NCBI GenBank assembly: GCA_009780855.1
Contig: WQZG01000026.1
Coordinates: 1 to 40,971, forward strand
Origin: Treponema sp.
Lineage (GTDB): Bacteria; Spirochaetota; Spirochaetia; Treponematales; Breznakiellaceae
DNA length: 40,971 nt
Direction of reading: 5' to 3'
The notes under the pieces were generated by a model. That model ran no database searches. It worked only from the letters and a program-made list of their open reading frames with translations, and was not told the DNA's origin. A program made the translations under genes and the position numbers. Position 1 is the stretch's first letter. Every line of letters begins with the position of its first letter. This document shows positions 17,964-26,066 of this stretch, one piece after another.

Positions 17964-19396
17964 CACCTTTGGCTGAATCTGTGAAATTCAGAAGTTCCGC
18001 GGATGTATATGACTGGATATCCGGTTTCATAAATATGGAACGGGGCCAGGACATCCACGGCTTCCGTCTTGACCGCATGCGAATACTGGCTGAACTTACC
18101 GGCAGCCCGGAGAACTGCGCGCCGGCAATCCATGTGGCAGGCTCCAAAGGAAAAGGAACAGTTACCGGAATGACCGCGGCCATTCTGAACGCGGCGGGCA
18201 TTGATTGTTCCATGTACGCTTCTCCCCATGTTACAGACTTCCGCGAACGGATTTCCATGGGAGCCAAATTTTTTAAGGAAAATATTTACACATCCGCCGG
18301 CGGCGAACTGTGCGGCATGACCGATTCGCTGCTGCGATCAAAAGATCCAAAATTCTTTTTGTTCACCGGGGAAAAAACAAACGGCGAAGAACCGACTTTT
18401 TTTGAGCTTATGACCCTTTGGTATTTTTTATGTTCAAGGGCCGCAGGCGTCAAGGCAATGGCGGTAGAAACCGGTATGGGCGGAAGACTGGACGCTACCA
18501 ATATACTTGATCCCCTCGTGTCCGTGATTACATTGATCGAGCTGGAACATACTGAATATCTTGGCACGACCATACCGGCAATTGCCGGAGAAAAAGCCGG
18601 CATCATAAAACCCGGCCGTCCCGCCATAATTGCGGCACAAAAAAACGAAGCCCTGGAAGTTTTTAAAAACAAGGCTGCGCAAACCAATAGCCGGCTTTTA
18701 TACTTTCCGGAATGGAGCAGGATCTATAATCAGGAGATCAACAAAAACGGGACGTCATTCAGTTTAAAATTAAAAAACCCAGCCGGTAAAAACGATCTTT
18801 TTTATAATGATCTTCGTCTTTCCATACCAGGCAAGATTGCGGCCGAGAACGCCGGGCTTGCAATACTGGCAGTCAAAACAGCTTTCCCGCAGGTACAGGA
18901 AGACGCTGTTAAAAAAGGTCTGGCCGGTTTTACCATACCGGCGCGTTTCGAACAGCTCCCGATTGAACAGGATTTTATTCTGGACGGAGCCCACACTCCG
19001 CGCAGCGCCGAAAGCACAATCAGCACCTTTGTGCAGCTTTACGGGAAAGGCGGCATCCTGATTTTTGCCTGCGCCGCAAACAAAGACGCCGGTTCAATAG
19101 CACAGTTTTGTATCCCCTGGTTCTCAAAAATAATTATTACAACACCGGGAACCTTTAAAAAAAGTTTCCCGCAGGAAGTATACGAAGCATTCCTAAAAGC
19201 GGCTGCTGAATATGGAAACCGCGATCCAAATAAACAAGAACCGATTAACCGCGATCCCCAAATCCTGCTGATTCCGGAGACCGCAGCGGCCATAAAAAAA
19301 GCTCTGGAAATGGGGCAGGATTTAAGACTGCCAATCCTGGGAACAGGTTCTTTTTATCTGGCCGGCGAGATCAAAAATTTTTTTAATAAAAATTAA
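17951..19396 (+). CDS. folC: Bifunctional folylpolyglutamate synthase/dihydrofolate synthase
   Basis: Adds glutamate to dihydropteroate or to folates. The 481-residue Mur-ligase-type protein has the folate-loop start VYDWISGFINMERGQDIHGFRLDRMRILAELTG, IHVAGSKGKGTVTGM at about residue 60 (ATP P-loop), YASPHVTDFRERISM, VETGMGGRLDATN near 175, TLIELEHTEYLG near 195 (metal histidine), and DGAHTPRSAEST near 340 in the C-terminal domain. An upstream in-frame ATG (17882) lies inside divergent murC; the ATG at 17951 is preferred because domain homology begins just after it. No clear ribosome site. The C-terminal domain has a slightly long insertion around 410-450. Confidence 0.88.
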   Translation: MESSTPLAESVKFRSSADVYDWISGFINMERGQDIHGFRLDRMRILAELTGSPENCAPAIHVAGSKGKGTVTGMTAAILNAAGIDCSMYASPHVTDFRERISMGAKFFKENIYTSAGGELCGMTDSLLRSKDPKFFLFTGEKTNGEEPTFFELMTLWYFLCSRAAGVKAMAVETGMGGRLDATNILDPLVSVITLIELEHTEYLGTTIPAIAGEKAGIIKPGRPAIIAAQKNEALEVFKNKAAQTNSRLLYFPEWSRIYNQEINKNGTSFSLKLKNPAGKNDLFYNDLRLSIPGKIAAENAGLAILAVKTAFPQVQEDAVKKGLAGFTIPARFEQLPIEQDFILDGAHTPRSAESTISTFVQLYGKGGILIFACAANKDAGSIAQFCIPWFSKIIITTPGTFKKSFPQEVYEAFLKAAAEYGNRDPNKQEPINRDPQILLIPETAAAIKKALEMGQDLRLPILGTGSFYLAGEIKNFFNKN

Positions 19397-19727
19397 TAGG
19401 AATTCTTACCACAAACTTCACGAACGCTCGCGAACAGGTTTTAGAATAAGATTATCTCACGGAGCTCTCAGAGTACACGAAGCTCCACAGAGGAAGAAAT
19501 AAGAAAAGTTAAAGAGAAAAGTGTAAGGAGATAGGAAAATTAGAAGGGAGAAATTAGAAAAGAAAAATTAGAAAAAATTAGAAAAAACCATGCTAAGTCA
19601 AAATTCCTCATTCCTAATTCCTAATTCCTAATTTTTAACTTCCTCGCTCCGTGTGAAATTCCTCACCGCCTGAATCTGTTCGTGCATGTTCGTGTGTCAT
19701 GTTCGTGGTTAATTCTTCGCGCTGAAT
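19397..19727. repeat. Gene-free symmetric repeat region (MITE-like) between folC and the FNT gene
   Basis: No gene is supported in these 331 bases. Elements are nested symmetrically: ACCACAAACTTCACGAAC (19408-19425) is mirrored by the inverse of 19688-19709; CTCACGGAGC (19456-19465) by the inverse of 19646-19655; and an AAATTAG-rich purine arm (about 19523-19587) faces a pyrimidine arm of five ATTCCTA-type heptamers (19603-19637). The whole is a long imperfect palindrome of about 300 bp. Such non-coding inverted elements resemble miniature inverted-repeat elements or heptamer repeats known from other bacteria; no transposase is present. Confidence 0.6.
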
Positions 19728-19748
19728 TTAATTCTTCGCGCTGAATTT
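19711..19748. repeat. 19-bp tandem duplication at the FNT gene stop codon
   Basis: The 19-base unit AATTCTTCGCGCTGAATTT occurs at 19711-19729 and again at 19730-19748. The right copy encodes the last residues (KFSAKN) of the FNT protein; its stop (19728-19730) straddles the two copies. The left copy is therefore a spare gene end. Confidence 0.85.
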
Positions 19749-20570
19749 AATTCCAAACGATAGCCAATAAAGTAAACCGACCATTACGGCGCCGCCAACA
19801 ATGTTGCCTAAAGTTACAGGGAACAGGTTTTTGACAACAAAGCTGCCCCAGTTAAGATTCGCCGCCGCGTCGTTGGTCAGGCCGGACATTGAAAGCCACA
19901 GCGGATTCTGTTTGGCAAAAATACCGGCCGGAATGTAATACATGTTGGCGATAGAATGTTCAAACCCGGAGGTAACAAAAAGACATATAACAAAAAAAAT
20001 CCCCAGTGCTTTGCCCGCAAGGTCTTTGGCTCCGTAGGAAACCCACACCGCCAGACACACCAGCCAGTTGCACATCAGGCCAAGCAAAAAGGCAGAATGA
20101 AAGGGATAACTTGTTTTGGCCGCGGCGATTTTTATTGTCATACCGCCAAGCAGACCGCCGCTTGTATTGAATTGTCCGCAATTTGCCATCATCCAGGCGA
20201 TAAAAATACTTCCCAAAAAATTTCCGATGTATACCAAAAACCAGTTCAGAAGCATTTGCCGGACAGCGGCCCTGCGATCCAATACGGCAACAATTATCAG
20301 CATATTGCCGGTAAATAATTCACCGCCGGCCAGGATTACCAGCATTAGCCCTATACCGAATATTGATCCGGCAAGCACCTTGCCAAGTCCGTAGGTGTCT
20401 GCGCCTGCAAGCAGATTGAACGCCGCCATATTCGAGCCTTCCGAGGCAAAGGCAATAAACGCTCCGGCAAGAAACGCCAGAATCATAAGCGGCAAAAATT
20501 TACGTTTTGTTTTTGCAAGCCCGGTGTCGCCTGCATATGCCAATATTTCGGCTGGTGTTCTTACTTCCAT
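19728..20570 (-). CDS. Formate/nitrite transporter family channel (FNT)
   Basis: A 280-residue inner-membrane channel of the FNT family with six hydrophobic segments. Signature regions are FASEGSNMAAFNLL near 45, LVILAGGELFTGNMLI near 80 (omega-loop-like segment), LLNWFLVYIGNFLGSIFIAW near 110, MCNWLVCLAVWVSYGAKD near 165 and VTSGFEHSIANMYYIPAGIF near 200, whose histidine is the conserved pore residue. The family moves formate, nitrite, hydrosulfide or lactate; formate is plausible in a fermenting spirochaete but no metabolic partner is adjacent. It follows the small RluA gene by 12 bp and is probably the last gene of the long leftward run. Confidence 0.9.
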   Translation of the reverse strand: MEVRTPAEILAYAGDTGLAKTKRKFLPLMILAFLAGAFIAFASEGSNMAAFNLLAGADTYGLGKVLAGSIFGIGLMLVILAGGELFTGNMLIIVAVLDRRAAVRQMLLNWFLVYIGNFLGSIFIAWMMANCGQFNTSGGLLGGMTIKIAAAKTSYPFHSAFLLGLMCNWLVCLAVWVSYGAKDLAGKALGIFFVICLFVTSGFEHSIANMYYIPAGIFAKQNPLWLSMSGLTNDAAANLNWGSFVVKNLFPVTLGNIVGGAVMVGLLYWLSFGIKFSAKN

Positions 20571-20582
20571 GATTGCGCATAA

Positions 20583-21314
20583 TTATATATCAAAAAAGTC
20601 CAGCTCAGGAAGGGTGTAAAAAAGTTCTTTTTCTGTACCGGGATCAGTGAACCGCAGTGAAGCTGCACGCAGTCCCAAAAAACCAACGCCGGCTTTTTTA
20701 CCGCCGTATAAAGGATCATTGAGCACAGGGAATCCTGCCCAGGCAAGATGGCAGCGAATCTGGTGTCTGAATCCCTTCTCAATCCTGACTTCCATATAAC
20801 GGCATGATCCGGCCGGACAAATGTTATTTTTTAATATTACTGTGCTGTAATTTTTACCTAATCCGGATATTGCGCATGGGCGGACTTCTTTTCTGCCCGG
20901 GCCGTAGGGACGGAATTGGCTTGCAATAACCGGCGGGAGTCCGCCTGGATTTTCATAAGTAAAAGGAGGGAATCCGGCTATCGCGCCGGAGGCCTCTGCT
21001 GCAAGCACTCCGTATTCCTTGATTACTTCTCCGCGTTCCTGCATCAAGGTAAACATATCAAATGATTTTTGGTTTCTGGCAAACAATAATAAACCGTGGG
21101 TTTCATAATCCAGCCTGTGCAGCAAACCATATCCGCCCCTGCCGGTAATTTTATTTATTTCTGGAAACCGCAAAGCGCACCATTCGGCTAAGCTTGGGCC
21201 GCTGCCGGGAGCGCTGTGCATTTTGGGAGGTTTGTATGCAATAAAAAAATCAGCAGACTCAAAAATTACTTCCGGGGCATGTAAATTTTTGGGAGTTAAG
21301 AATTCAGGTTTCAT
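20583..21314 (-). CDS. RluA-family pseudouridine synthase (short form)
   Basis: A 243-residue pseudouridine synthase without an S4 domain. It has FFIAYKPPKMHSAPG (start of catalytic domain), GLLHRLDYETHGLLLFAR near residue 65-80 with the catalytic aspartate in HRLD, and MEVRIEKGFRHQIRCHLAWAGFPVLNDPLYGG near 180-210. Its target uridine in rRNA or tRNA cannot be told. The start overlaps the stop of the longer synthase by ATGA, so the two paralogues are translationally coupled. The block around 105-150 is diverged from usual RluA proteins. Confidence 0.88.
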   Translation of the reverse strand: MKPEFLTPKNLHAPEVIFESADFFIAYKPPKMHSAPGSGPSLAEWCALRFPEINKITGRGGYGLLHRLDYETHGLLLFARNQKSFDMFTLMQERGEVIKEYGVLAAEASGAIAGFPPFTYENPGGLPPVIASQFRPYGPGRKEVRPCAISGLGKNYSTVILKNNICPAGSCRYMEVRIEKGFRHQIRCHLAWAGFPVLNDPLYGGKKAGVGFLGLRAASLRFTDPGTEKELFYTLPELDFFDI

Positions 21315-22342
21315 TTATCAAGAACCGAAAATACATCGTTAAAGCGTGCGGGAAACTTTGTTCTGAATGTCTGTCTGCCTGTTCCCGGCAGTTTGATAGT
21401 CAGCCGTTTCGCGTGAAGCATCAATGTACATCCTTGCAAAATCCCGTCTTTGGCGCCGTAAAGGGGATCTCCGACAATGGGAAATCCAAGGTATTTTAAA
21501 TGAACACGGATCTGATGGGTGCGGCCGGTCTTTGGCCTTATAAGCAGGAGAGAATAATTGCCCCAGGTCTTTGCGACTTTATACAGGGTAAGACTTTTTT
21601 TACCGTTAGTATTAACAGCGAAAAGTTTTCTGTTATTCCTGTCCCTTCCTATGGGTTTTTCAATCTGCCCGCATGAATCCGGCGGACATCCGCTGACTAT
21701 TGCTGCGTACGTTTTAATAACCTTGCGCTGTTTAAACTGTTCAGCCAAAAAAAAATGCGTGCCCTCATCCCAGGCTGTAATGATAAGTCCGGAAGTATCC
21801 TTGTCCAGGCGGTGGACAATTCCGGGTCTGATGCCTGGTGATAAATCACCTTGCGATAAATAATCGCCTGGCGCTGGCGGCAGTCCGCTGCCGGCGTTTC
21901 TGCAAAGCCTGCGGAAATACAGTGCATTGGCCAATGTACCATTGTAATTGCCGGCGCCGGGATGAACCACCATGCCCTGGGGTTTGTTGATTACTGCGAC
22001 ATTTTCGTCTTCATATACAATTTCGAGGGGAATGTCCTGCGGTACAAGATCGTAAACCGGCGCGTCTTCCCAAAAAAGATCCAGCGTCTCTCCTCCCCTT
22101 AGAAGCCTTGACACCTTTACTTCTTTTCCGTTAACAGCGGCTCTAAGTTTCCTGGATTTTATCTGGGAGCGGGACAATATTTTTAAATTTTCTGCGACAT
22201 AACGATCCAGCCTCAGACCGGGTAAAAATGAATTTTCTACAACACATGAAAGTCTTGGATTAACCGGTTCCATACGGGCATTTATTTTACTGTTTTGTTT
22301 GCCCGTTTTACGGCTCTGGTTACCCGGCATCAGCGGTGTCAT
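21311..22342 (-). CDS. RluA/RluD-family pseudouridine synthase with S4 domain
   Basis: A 343-residue enzyme converting uridine to pseudouridine in RNA. An S4 RNA-binding domain (RLDRYVAENLKILSRSQIKSRKLRAAVNGKEVKVS, about 43-80) precedes the catalytic domain with VINKPQGMVVHPGAGNYNGTLANAL, GIVHRLDKDTSGLIITA near 175 (catalytic aspartate) and LLLIRPKTGRTHQIRVHLKYLGFPIVGDPLYG near 270-300. RluD, which modifies 23S rRNA helix 69, is the closest known type. The start used, ATG at 22342, overlaps the preceding gene stop by ATGA; an ATG at 22273 (MEPVNPRL) would also leave the S4 domain intact. Confidence 0.88.
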   Translation of the reverse strand: MTPLMPGNQSRKTGKQNSKINARMEPVNPRLSCVVENSFLPGLRLDRYVAENLKILSRSQIKSRKLRAAVNGKEVKVSRLLRGGETLDLFWEDAPVYDLVPQDIPLEIVYEDENVAVINKPQGMVVHPGAGNYNGTLANALYFRRLCRNAGSGLPPAPGDYLSQGDLSPGIRPGIVHRLDKDTSGLIITAWDEGTHFFLAEQFKQRKVIKTYAAIVSGCPPDSCGQIEKPIGRDRNNRKLFAVNTNGKKSLTLYKVAKTWGNYSLLLIRPKTGRTHQIRVHLKYLGFPIVGDPLYGAKDGILQGCTLMLHAKRLTIKLPGTGRQTFRTKFPARFNDVFSVLDK

Positions 22343-22363
22343 TGACCGGCGTCATTGACCGGC
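22338..22363. repeat. 13-bp tandem duplication at a gene junction
   Basis: GTCATTGACCGGC occurs at 22338-22350 and 22351-22363. The left copy holds both the stop of the small secreted protein gene and the ATG of the RluD-like gene; the right copy is coding in another frame. Just beyond, a related TTGCCGACGG motif is also repeated. Confidence 0.8.
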
Positions 22364-22863
22364 GGTATTATTGCCGACGGCATTGTTGCCGACGGGTCTG
22401 CCGGTTCAGTATTATCGCCGTTCTCAGCGTACATTGGCCGCCTGATTATTATCGGAGTTCCGGGAGACTGGCTAAGTATTTCCTGTGTCTTCTTTTTGCG
22501 GTTATTCGATACAATAAGATAATCTACAAGAGCGATAACAACAGCGCTGCCTGCCGCTATGCCGATTGTCATCATTTGCTCATTGGGTGTCATATCAACA
22601 GCGCCGGCCGGTTTTAGCGGCCACGGCGCATATCTGGAATCTCCGTTATGCGCTATTGTGCGGTAAGTATCCATAAAAAACGAAGTAAAAAAAAATGTAA
22701 ACGGGAATGAACCAAAAGCTACAATTTCCCCGCGCCGTAAATCCAGAGACCATTGCGGAAATACCGGCCCGTTTGCTGACCCGGCGGAATTATCGGCCTG
22801 TGTCTGCGCGAACACAGCTCCGCATAAAGTAAAAATTAAAAATACCATAAAAATTTTACGCAT
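22339..22863 (-). CDS. Small exported or membrane protein of unknown function
   Basis: A 174-residue protein I do not recognise. It begins MRKIFMVFLIFTLCGAVFAQTQA, a signal peptide with likely cleavage after the AFA-type site near residue 20. A second hydrophobic segment lies near 95-118 (MMTIGIAAGSAVVIALVDYLIV) followed by a basic NNRKKK, suggesting one membrane anchor, and a low-complexity Pro/Ala/Ser tail with repeats. The ATG at 22863 has GGAG seven bases upstream; a TTG six bases earlier is less likely. It sits 18 bp after the YggS-type gene and overlaps the RluD-like gene by four bases, so it is co-expressed with both. Confidence 0.75.
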   Translation of the reverse strand: MRKIFMVFLIFTLCGAVFAQTQADNSAGSANGPVFPQWSLDLRRGEIVAFGSFPFTFFFTSFFMDTYRTIAHNGDSRYAPWPLKPAGAVDMTPNEQMMTIGIAAGSAVVIALVDYLIVSNNRKKKTQEILSQSPGTPIIIRRPMYAENGDNTEPADPSATMPSAIIPPVNDAGQ

Positions 22864-22881
22864 TGCCAAACTCCAGTTTTT

Positions 22882-23604
22882 TCAATTCCGTATTCCAAAA
22901 ATCGCAGTGCCGATCCTTATAAGGTTTGATCCTTCCTCAAGCGCTATTTCAAAATCTCCCGTCATTCCCATGGATAGACAGGACCAGTCATTTTTTGGAA
23001 ACCTTTTTCCCAGTTCCTCGCGAGCTTTGCAGCAGGAACGGAATGCTGAACGAACCGCCCCGGCGTCTGTGCTAAAAGGAGCGATGGTCATCAGTCCGGC
23101 CGGCCTTAATCCCGGAAAAGACAATACTTTTTCCGCGGCCCGGAACAAACTGTCCAAATCCAAAAATCCGGCCTTGCTTTCTTCCCCGGTATGGTATTCT
23201 AAAAAAACCATTAAAGGATCATTGCGGCCCAAAGTCAATGCACCCAATTCATCAATAAGTTCAATCCTGTCCACAGACTGGATGCAGTCAAAAAAATTCG
23301 CGGCTTTCCCTGCTTTATTACGCTGCAGCCTGCCTATAAAATGGACTTCCGAGCCGCTGCCGGGGTAATTTTCCCTGAATTGCCCGAATTTCTGCATCCC
23401 CTCCTGCACACGGTTCTCGCCGAAAAGCATTATACCATCTTTCCAAGCAGCCTCCACGGCCTCAACCGGATGCATTTTTGAAACAGCCATCAGACGGATT
23501 TCACCGGCATCCCTGCCCAGTCTGACGCAGACATCATTTATTTTTTCCCGGATCTGCAGAATTCCTGCTGCAATATCATATTCCGGGGGCGCTATTATTG
23601 CCAC
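22882..23604 (-). CDS. YggS-family pyridoxal phosphate homeostasis protein
   Basis: A 240-residue PLP-binding protein of the YggS/PLPBP family, with an alanine-racemase-like barrel but no known catalytic reaction; relatives buffer pyridoxal phosphate. Visible are IRLMAVSKMHP with the PLP lysine near 43, LFGENRVQEGMQKF near 60, VHFIGRLQRNKAGK near 88, GLMTIAPF near 170, and LSMGMTGDFEIALEEGSNLIRIGTAIFG near the end, which holds the phosphate-binding loop. The start is GTG at 23604, inside the 3' end of rsmA, giving a 29-bp overlap. The ribosome site is weak. Confidence 0.9.
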   Translation of the reverse strand: MAIIAPPEYDIAAGILQIREKINDVCVRLGRDAGEIRLMAVSKMHPVEAVEAAWKDGIMLFGENRVQEGMQKFGQFRENYPGSGSEVHFIGRLQRNKAGKAANFFDCIQSVDRIELIDELGALTLGRNDPLMVFLEYHTGEESKAGFLDLDSLFRAAEKVLSFPGLRPAGLMTIAPFSTDAGAVRSAFRSCCKAREELGKRFPKNDWSCLSMGMTGDFEIALEEGSNLIRIGTAIFGIRN

Positions 23605-24514
23605 TTTTTGTCAATTCCTCAAGGACTTCCGCCAGTAAAATAAATTCATTGTTATCAAGGGTTTCTGCCCTTCTGCCGCCGGAAATTCCGGTCCGTTTAA
23701 AAACCAGAGCGGTTACTTCAGAGGCTGCTGCTCCTTCTTTTATTATAACAGAAGAAACAAAATTAACCAGATTATTTTGCAGGGTCTTTCGCCTGGAAAC
23801 AAAAAGACTTCTGAGCATGGGATAAAAAATAACCGGCGGTGTTTTTGGATTAGGCAGCAAATCAAAACGCAGAGCCTGTGAATTAACGCGGGGTTCCGGA
23901 TAAAATGACTGTCCCTTGAGAACAACAAGCGGAGTAATTTTATAAAACATGGAGCATAAAACGGTTAATGAAGAAAAATCTGCGGTTCCGGGTTTGGCTG
24001 TCAGACGCCTTGCAGTTTCCAGCTGCACTGTAACAGCCATCCTTGAAAAAAACTGTTTTTTCCGTATAAAATCCGCCAAAAGAACCGAGGCTATATTGTA
24101 TGGCAGATTGCCAAGCAGGCCGGGGACAACCGCTCCCGTCGCTGTTTTTTGCGGCCAGGTTTTTAATACATCACCGGCTGTAAGGGAAAAATTTTTATCT
24201 GCGCCAAAGAGTTCATTCAGGATTTGAATAAAACCCGGATCTATTTCAAAAGCCGTAACCCTGGCGCCCCTTTCCAGCAGACCGGCCGTCATGGCGCCTA
24301 TGCCCGGACCAATTTCCCAAATCTCCTGTCCGCGCTGTATTTCCAGGGCGTCAAGCAGGATACGGCGCGCGTCCGGGTTTATTAAAAAATTCTGGCCGTA
24401 CCTCTTCCTCATACCCAGTCCCCTGGATTCCAGGAACAATCTGATCCTGGAGGGTGAATTATAATCAAGTGTTGGATTAACAGGAGTTGGATGGTCAGGT
24501 GTTAAAAGCTGCAA
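23576..24514 (-). CDS. rsmA: 16S rRNA (adenine1518/1519-N6)-dimethyltransferase
   Basis: KsgA-type enzyme that dimethylates two adenines at the 3' end of 16S rRNA late in 30S assembly. The 312-residue protein has RKRYGQNFLINPDARRILLDAL (37-58), IWEIGPGIGAMTAGLLERGARVTAFEIDPGF (SAM-binding motif I and acidic end of strand 2), GLLGNLPYNIASVLL near 133-147 with the catalytic NLPY, and YPEPRVNSQALRF near 208. The C-terminal domain is normal. The likely start is TTG at 24514 with CAGGAAA just upstream; it lies in the end of comEC, a 20-bp overlap. No ATG precedes the conserved core. Confidence 0.92.
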   Translation of the reverse strand: MQLLTPDHPTPVNPTLDYNSPSRIRLFLESRGLGMRKRYGQNFLINPDARRILLDALEIQRGQEIWEIGPGIGAMTAGLLERGARVTAFEIDPGFIQILNELFGADKNFSLTAGDVLKTWPQKTATGAVVPGLLGNLPYNIASVLLADFIRKKQFFSRMAVTVQLETARRLTAKPGTADFSSLTVLCSMFYKITPLVVLKGQSFYPEPRVNSQALRFDLLPNPKTPPVIFYPMLRSLFVSRRKTLQNNLVNFVSSVIIKEGAAASEVTALVFKRTGISGGRRAETLDNNEFILLAEVLEELTKSGNNSAPGI

Positions 24515-26066
24515 TGTATTTCCTGTGCCGTCTGCCGATCAACTTTACCGACTGCAGCGCTATTATGAAAATCACCGAAATTATTGTGACAGGCATAAAC
24601 GAAAGATTAAGCAGGCCTGGCGCCCTGCCCGCGAACGTTACCAGTAATTCTATCAGATTATAAACAAAAGTCAGAATAAAATTGACGGGCGCAAAAAGTA
24701 CCGGAATAATACTGGTCAATACCAGGGCTGCAAACGATAATATCATAAAAAGAGAAGCCAAAGGCATTATTAAAATTCCTGCGATAATACCGATTGGGTG
24801 CAGTTCTCCGAAGAAGTAAACCGAAATTCCTGATGTCGCGATAAATGCTCCCAATGACGCAGATAAACTCACCAATAAAATCTGCGGAATTCTGCCGGCA
24901 AATAATTCACGCAAAGTTTCCCCGGTTACAAGTATACCGGCCATTGCCGCGTAGGAAAGCAGAAATGACACCGACGCCGCGGATTCATTCTGAATTATAA
25001 GCTGAATTAAAAAAGCCAGCGACAAAAGGGAGACAGTATTTTTACCCAGATAACCCCAAAGGGACAGCGCCCCAAGAAGATAAATGATGCCCGATCTGAC
25101 CAGAGAAGGCTGGGCGCCCGCAAGAAAAATATAAATGATAATAAAAACTGCGCCCGCAAGGGAGGAGCCCTTTAATCCCAGCAGCAGACGCAGAAAAAAG
25201 ACAATGACGCCGGAAAGTATCGCGAGGTTCATCCCCGACAGCGAAAGTATATGGGAGCAGCCGGCGTTTTTAAAGGAAGCGGCCAGATCCGAATCCAGAT
25301 TATCCCTTATTCCCAGCAGCATCGCAGAAGCCAGGCCTCCCCAGACTGGCTCCGGTGATATGTCAGACGATATATCCGGCGAACCGGGCCGCTGTAAAAT
25401 ACCGAACTTTTCCATGACAAAAGCCCTGAACGCTGTGCGGAATTGTTCAAGCTTTGGGGCAGGCTGTATAACATGAACCCCGGACGCCCTAAAAAGTAAT
25501 CCGCCGTTATATTTGTCTGTATTGATAAGGCTGCCTTCCACATAAACTCCGCAGCCCCTGCCAAATTCTTTTAATCCCGGAATGGTATCGGCCGGAAAGA
25601 AAACGGTCACATTACCCTTCGCCGTTATCCTTACTCCTCCTGAACCGGCGGCTGTTTTTAATTCCAGGACAGCCGTTCCCCGGCCGTCATTGAAAGCCCT
25701 TGGGTCATCCTTTAAAATTCCGGAGAGACCGGTTACCTGATCATAGGCAAGGGGAATATTAATTTTTACCTGTGTATTCCAGGCGGCAATTCCGTAAATC
25801 AAACCGGCAATAAGGGCAATGGCATATAGGTTCGTTTTTTGAACCGTGCCATATAAATCTTTTTTTTTGGCCGCATTGGTTTTTTCGGACTCAAAAAAAA
25901 TGAACGGACTGCCGGCCAGAACCCTCAAAACCGATAAAATGAAAACCAATAAAAATAAAAATACAATAAGATCATTCCATGTACTTAACACAAATAAAAG
26001 ATGAAAAAAATAAAAACCTGCTGCGGCTCCTGCTGCGGCAAAAACTGCGGGAGTCATAATTACCAT
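24495..26066 (-). CDS. ComEC/Rec2-family membrane protein lacking the MBL domain
   Basis: A 523-residue protein of the DNA-uptake channel family. An N-terminal pair of membrane helices and a DUF4131-like soluble part (about 100-210: GLSGILKDDPRAF, VEGSLINTDKYNGG) precede the Competence domain with GLASAMLLGIRDNLDSDLAASFKNAGCSHILSLSGMNLAILSG (about 240-285), the PSLVRSGIIYLLGAL helix and several further helices. The chain ends after the last helix, so the C-terminal metallo-beta-lactamase domain found in full-length ComEC is absent. No other com genes lie nearby. The ATG at 26066 overlaps the HEAT-like gene by seven bases; ATG at 26057 is the other option. Confidence 0.88.
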   Translation of the reverse strand: MVIMTPAVFAAAGAAAGFYFFHLLFVLSTWNDLIVFLFLLVFILSVLRVLAGSPFIFFESEKTNAAKKKDLYGTVQKTNLYAIALIAGLIYGIAAWNTQVKINIPLAYDQVTGLSGILKDDPRAFNDGRGTAVLELKTAAGSGGVRITAKGNVTVFFPADTIPGLKEFGRGCGVYVEGSLINTDKYNGGLLFRASGVHVIQPAPKLEQFRTAFRAFVMEKFGILQRPGSPDISSDISPEPVWGGLASAMLLGIRDNLDSDLAASFKNAGCSHILSLSGMNLAILSGVIVFFLRLLLGLKGSSLAGAVFIIIYIFLAGAQPSLVRSGIIYLLGALSLWGYLGKNTVSLLSLAFLIQLIIQNESAASVSFLLSYAAMAGILVTGETLRELFAGRIPQILLVSLSASLGAFIATSGISVYFFGELHPIGIIAGILIMPLASLFMILSFAALVLTSIIPVLFAPVNFILTFVYNLIELLVTFAGRAPGLLNLSFMPVTIISVIFIIALQSVKLIGRRHRKYIAAFNT

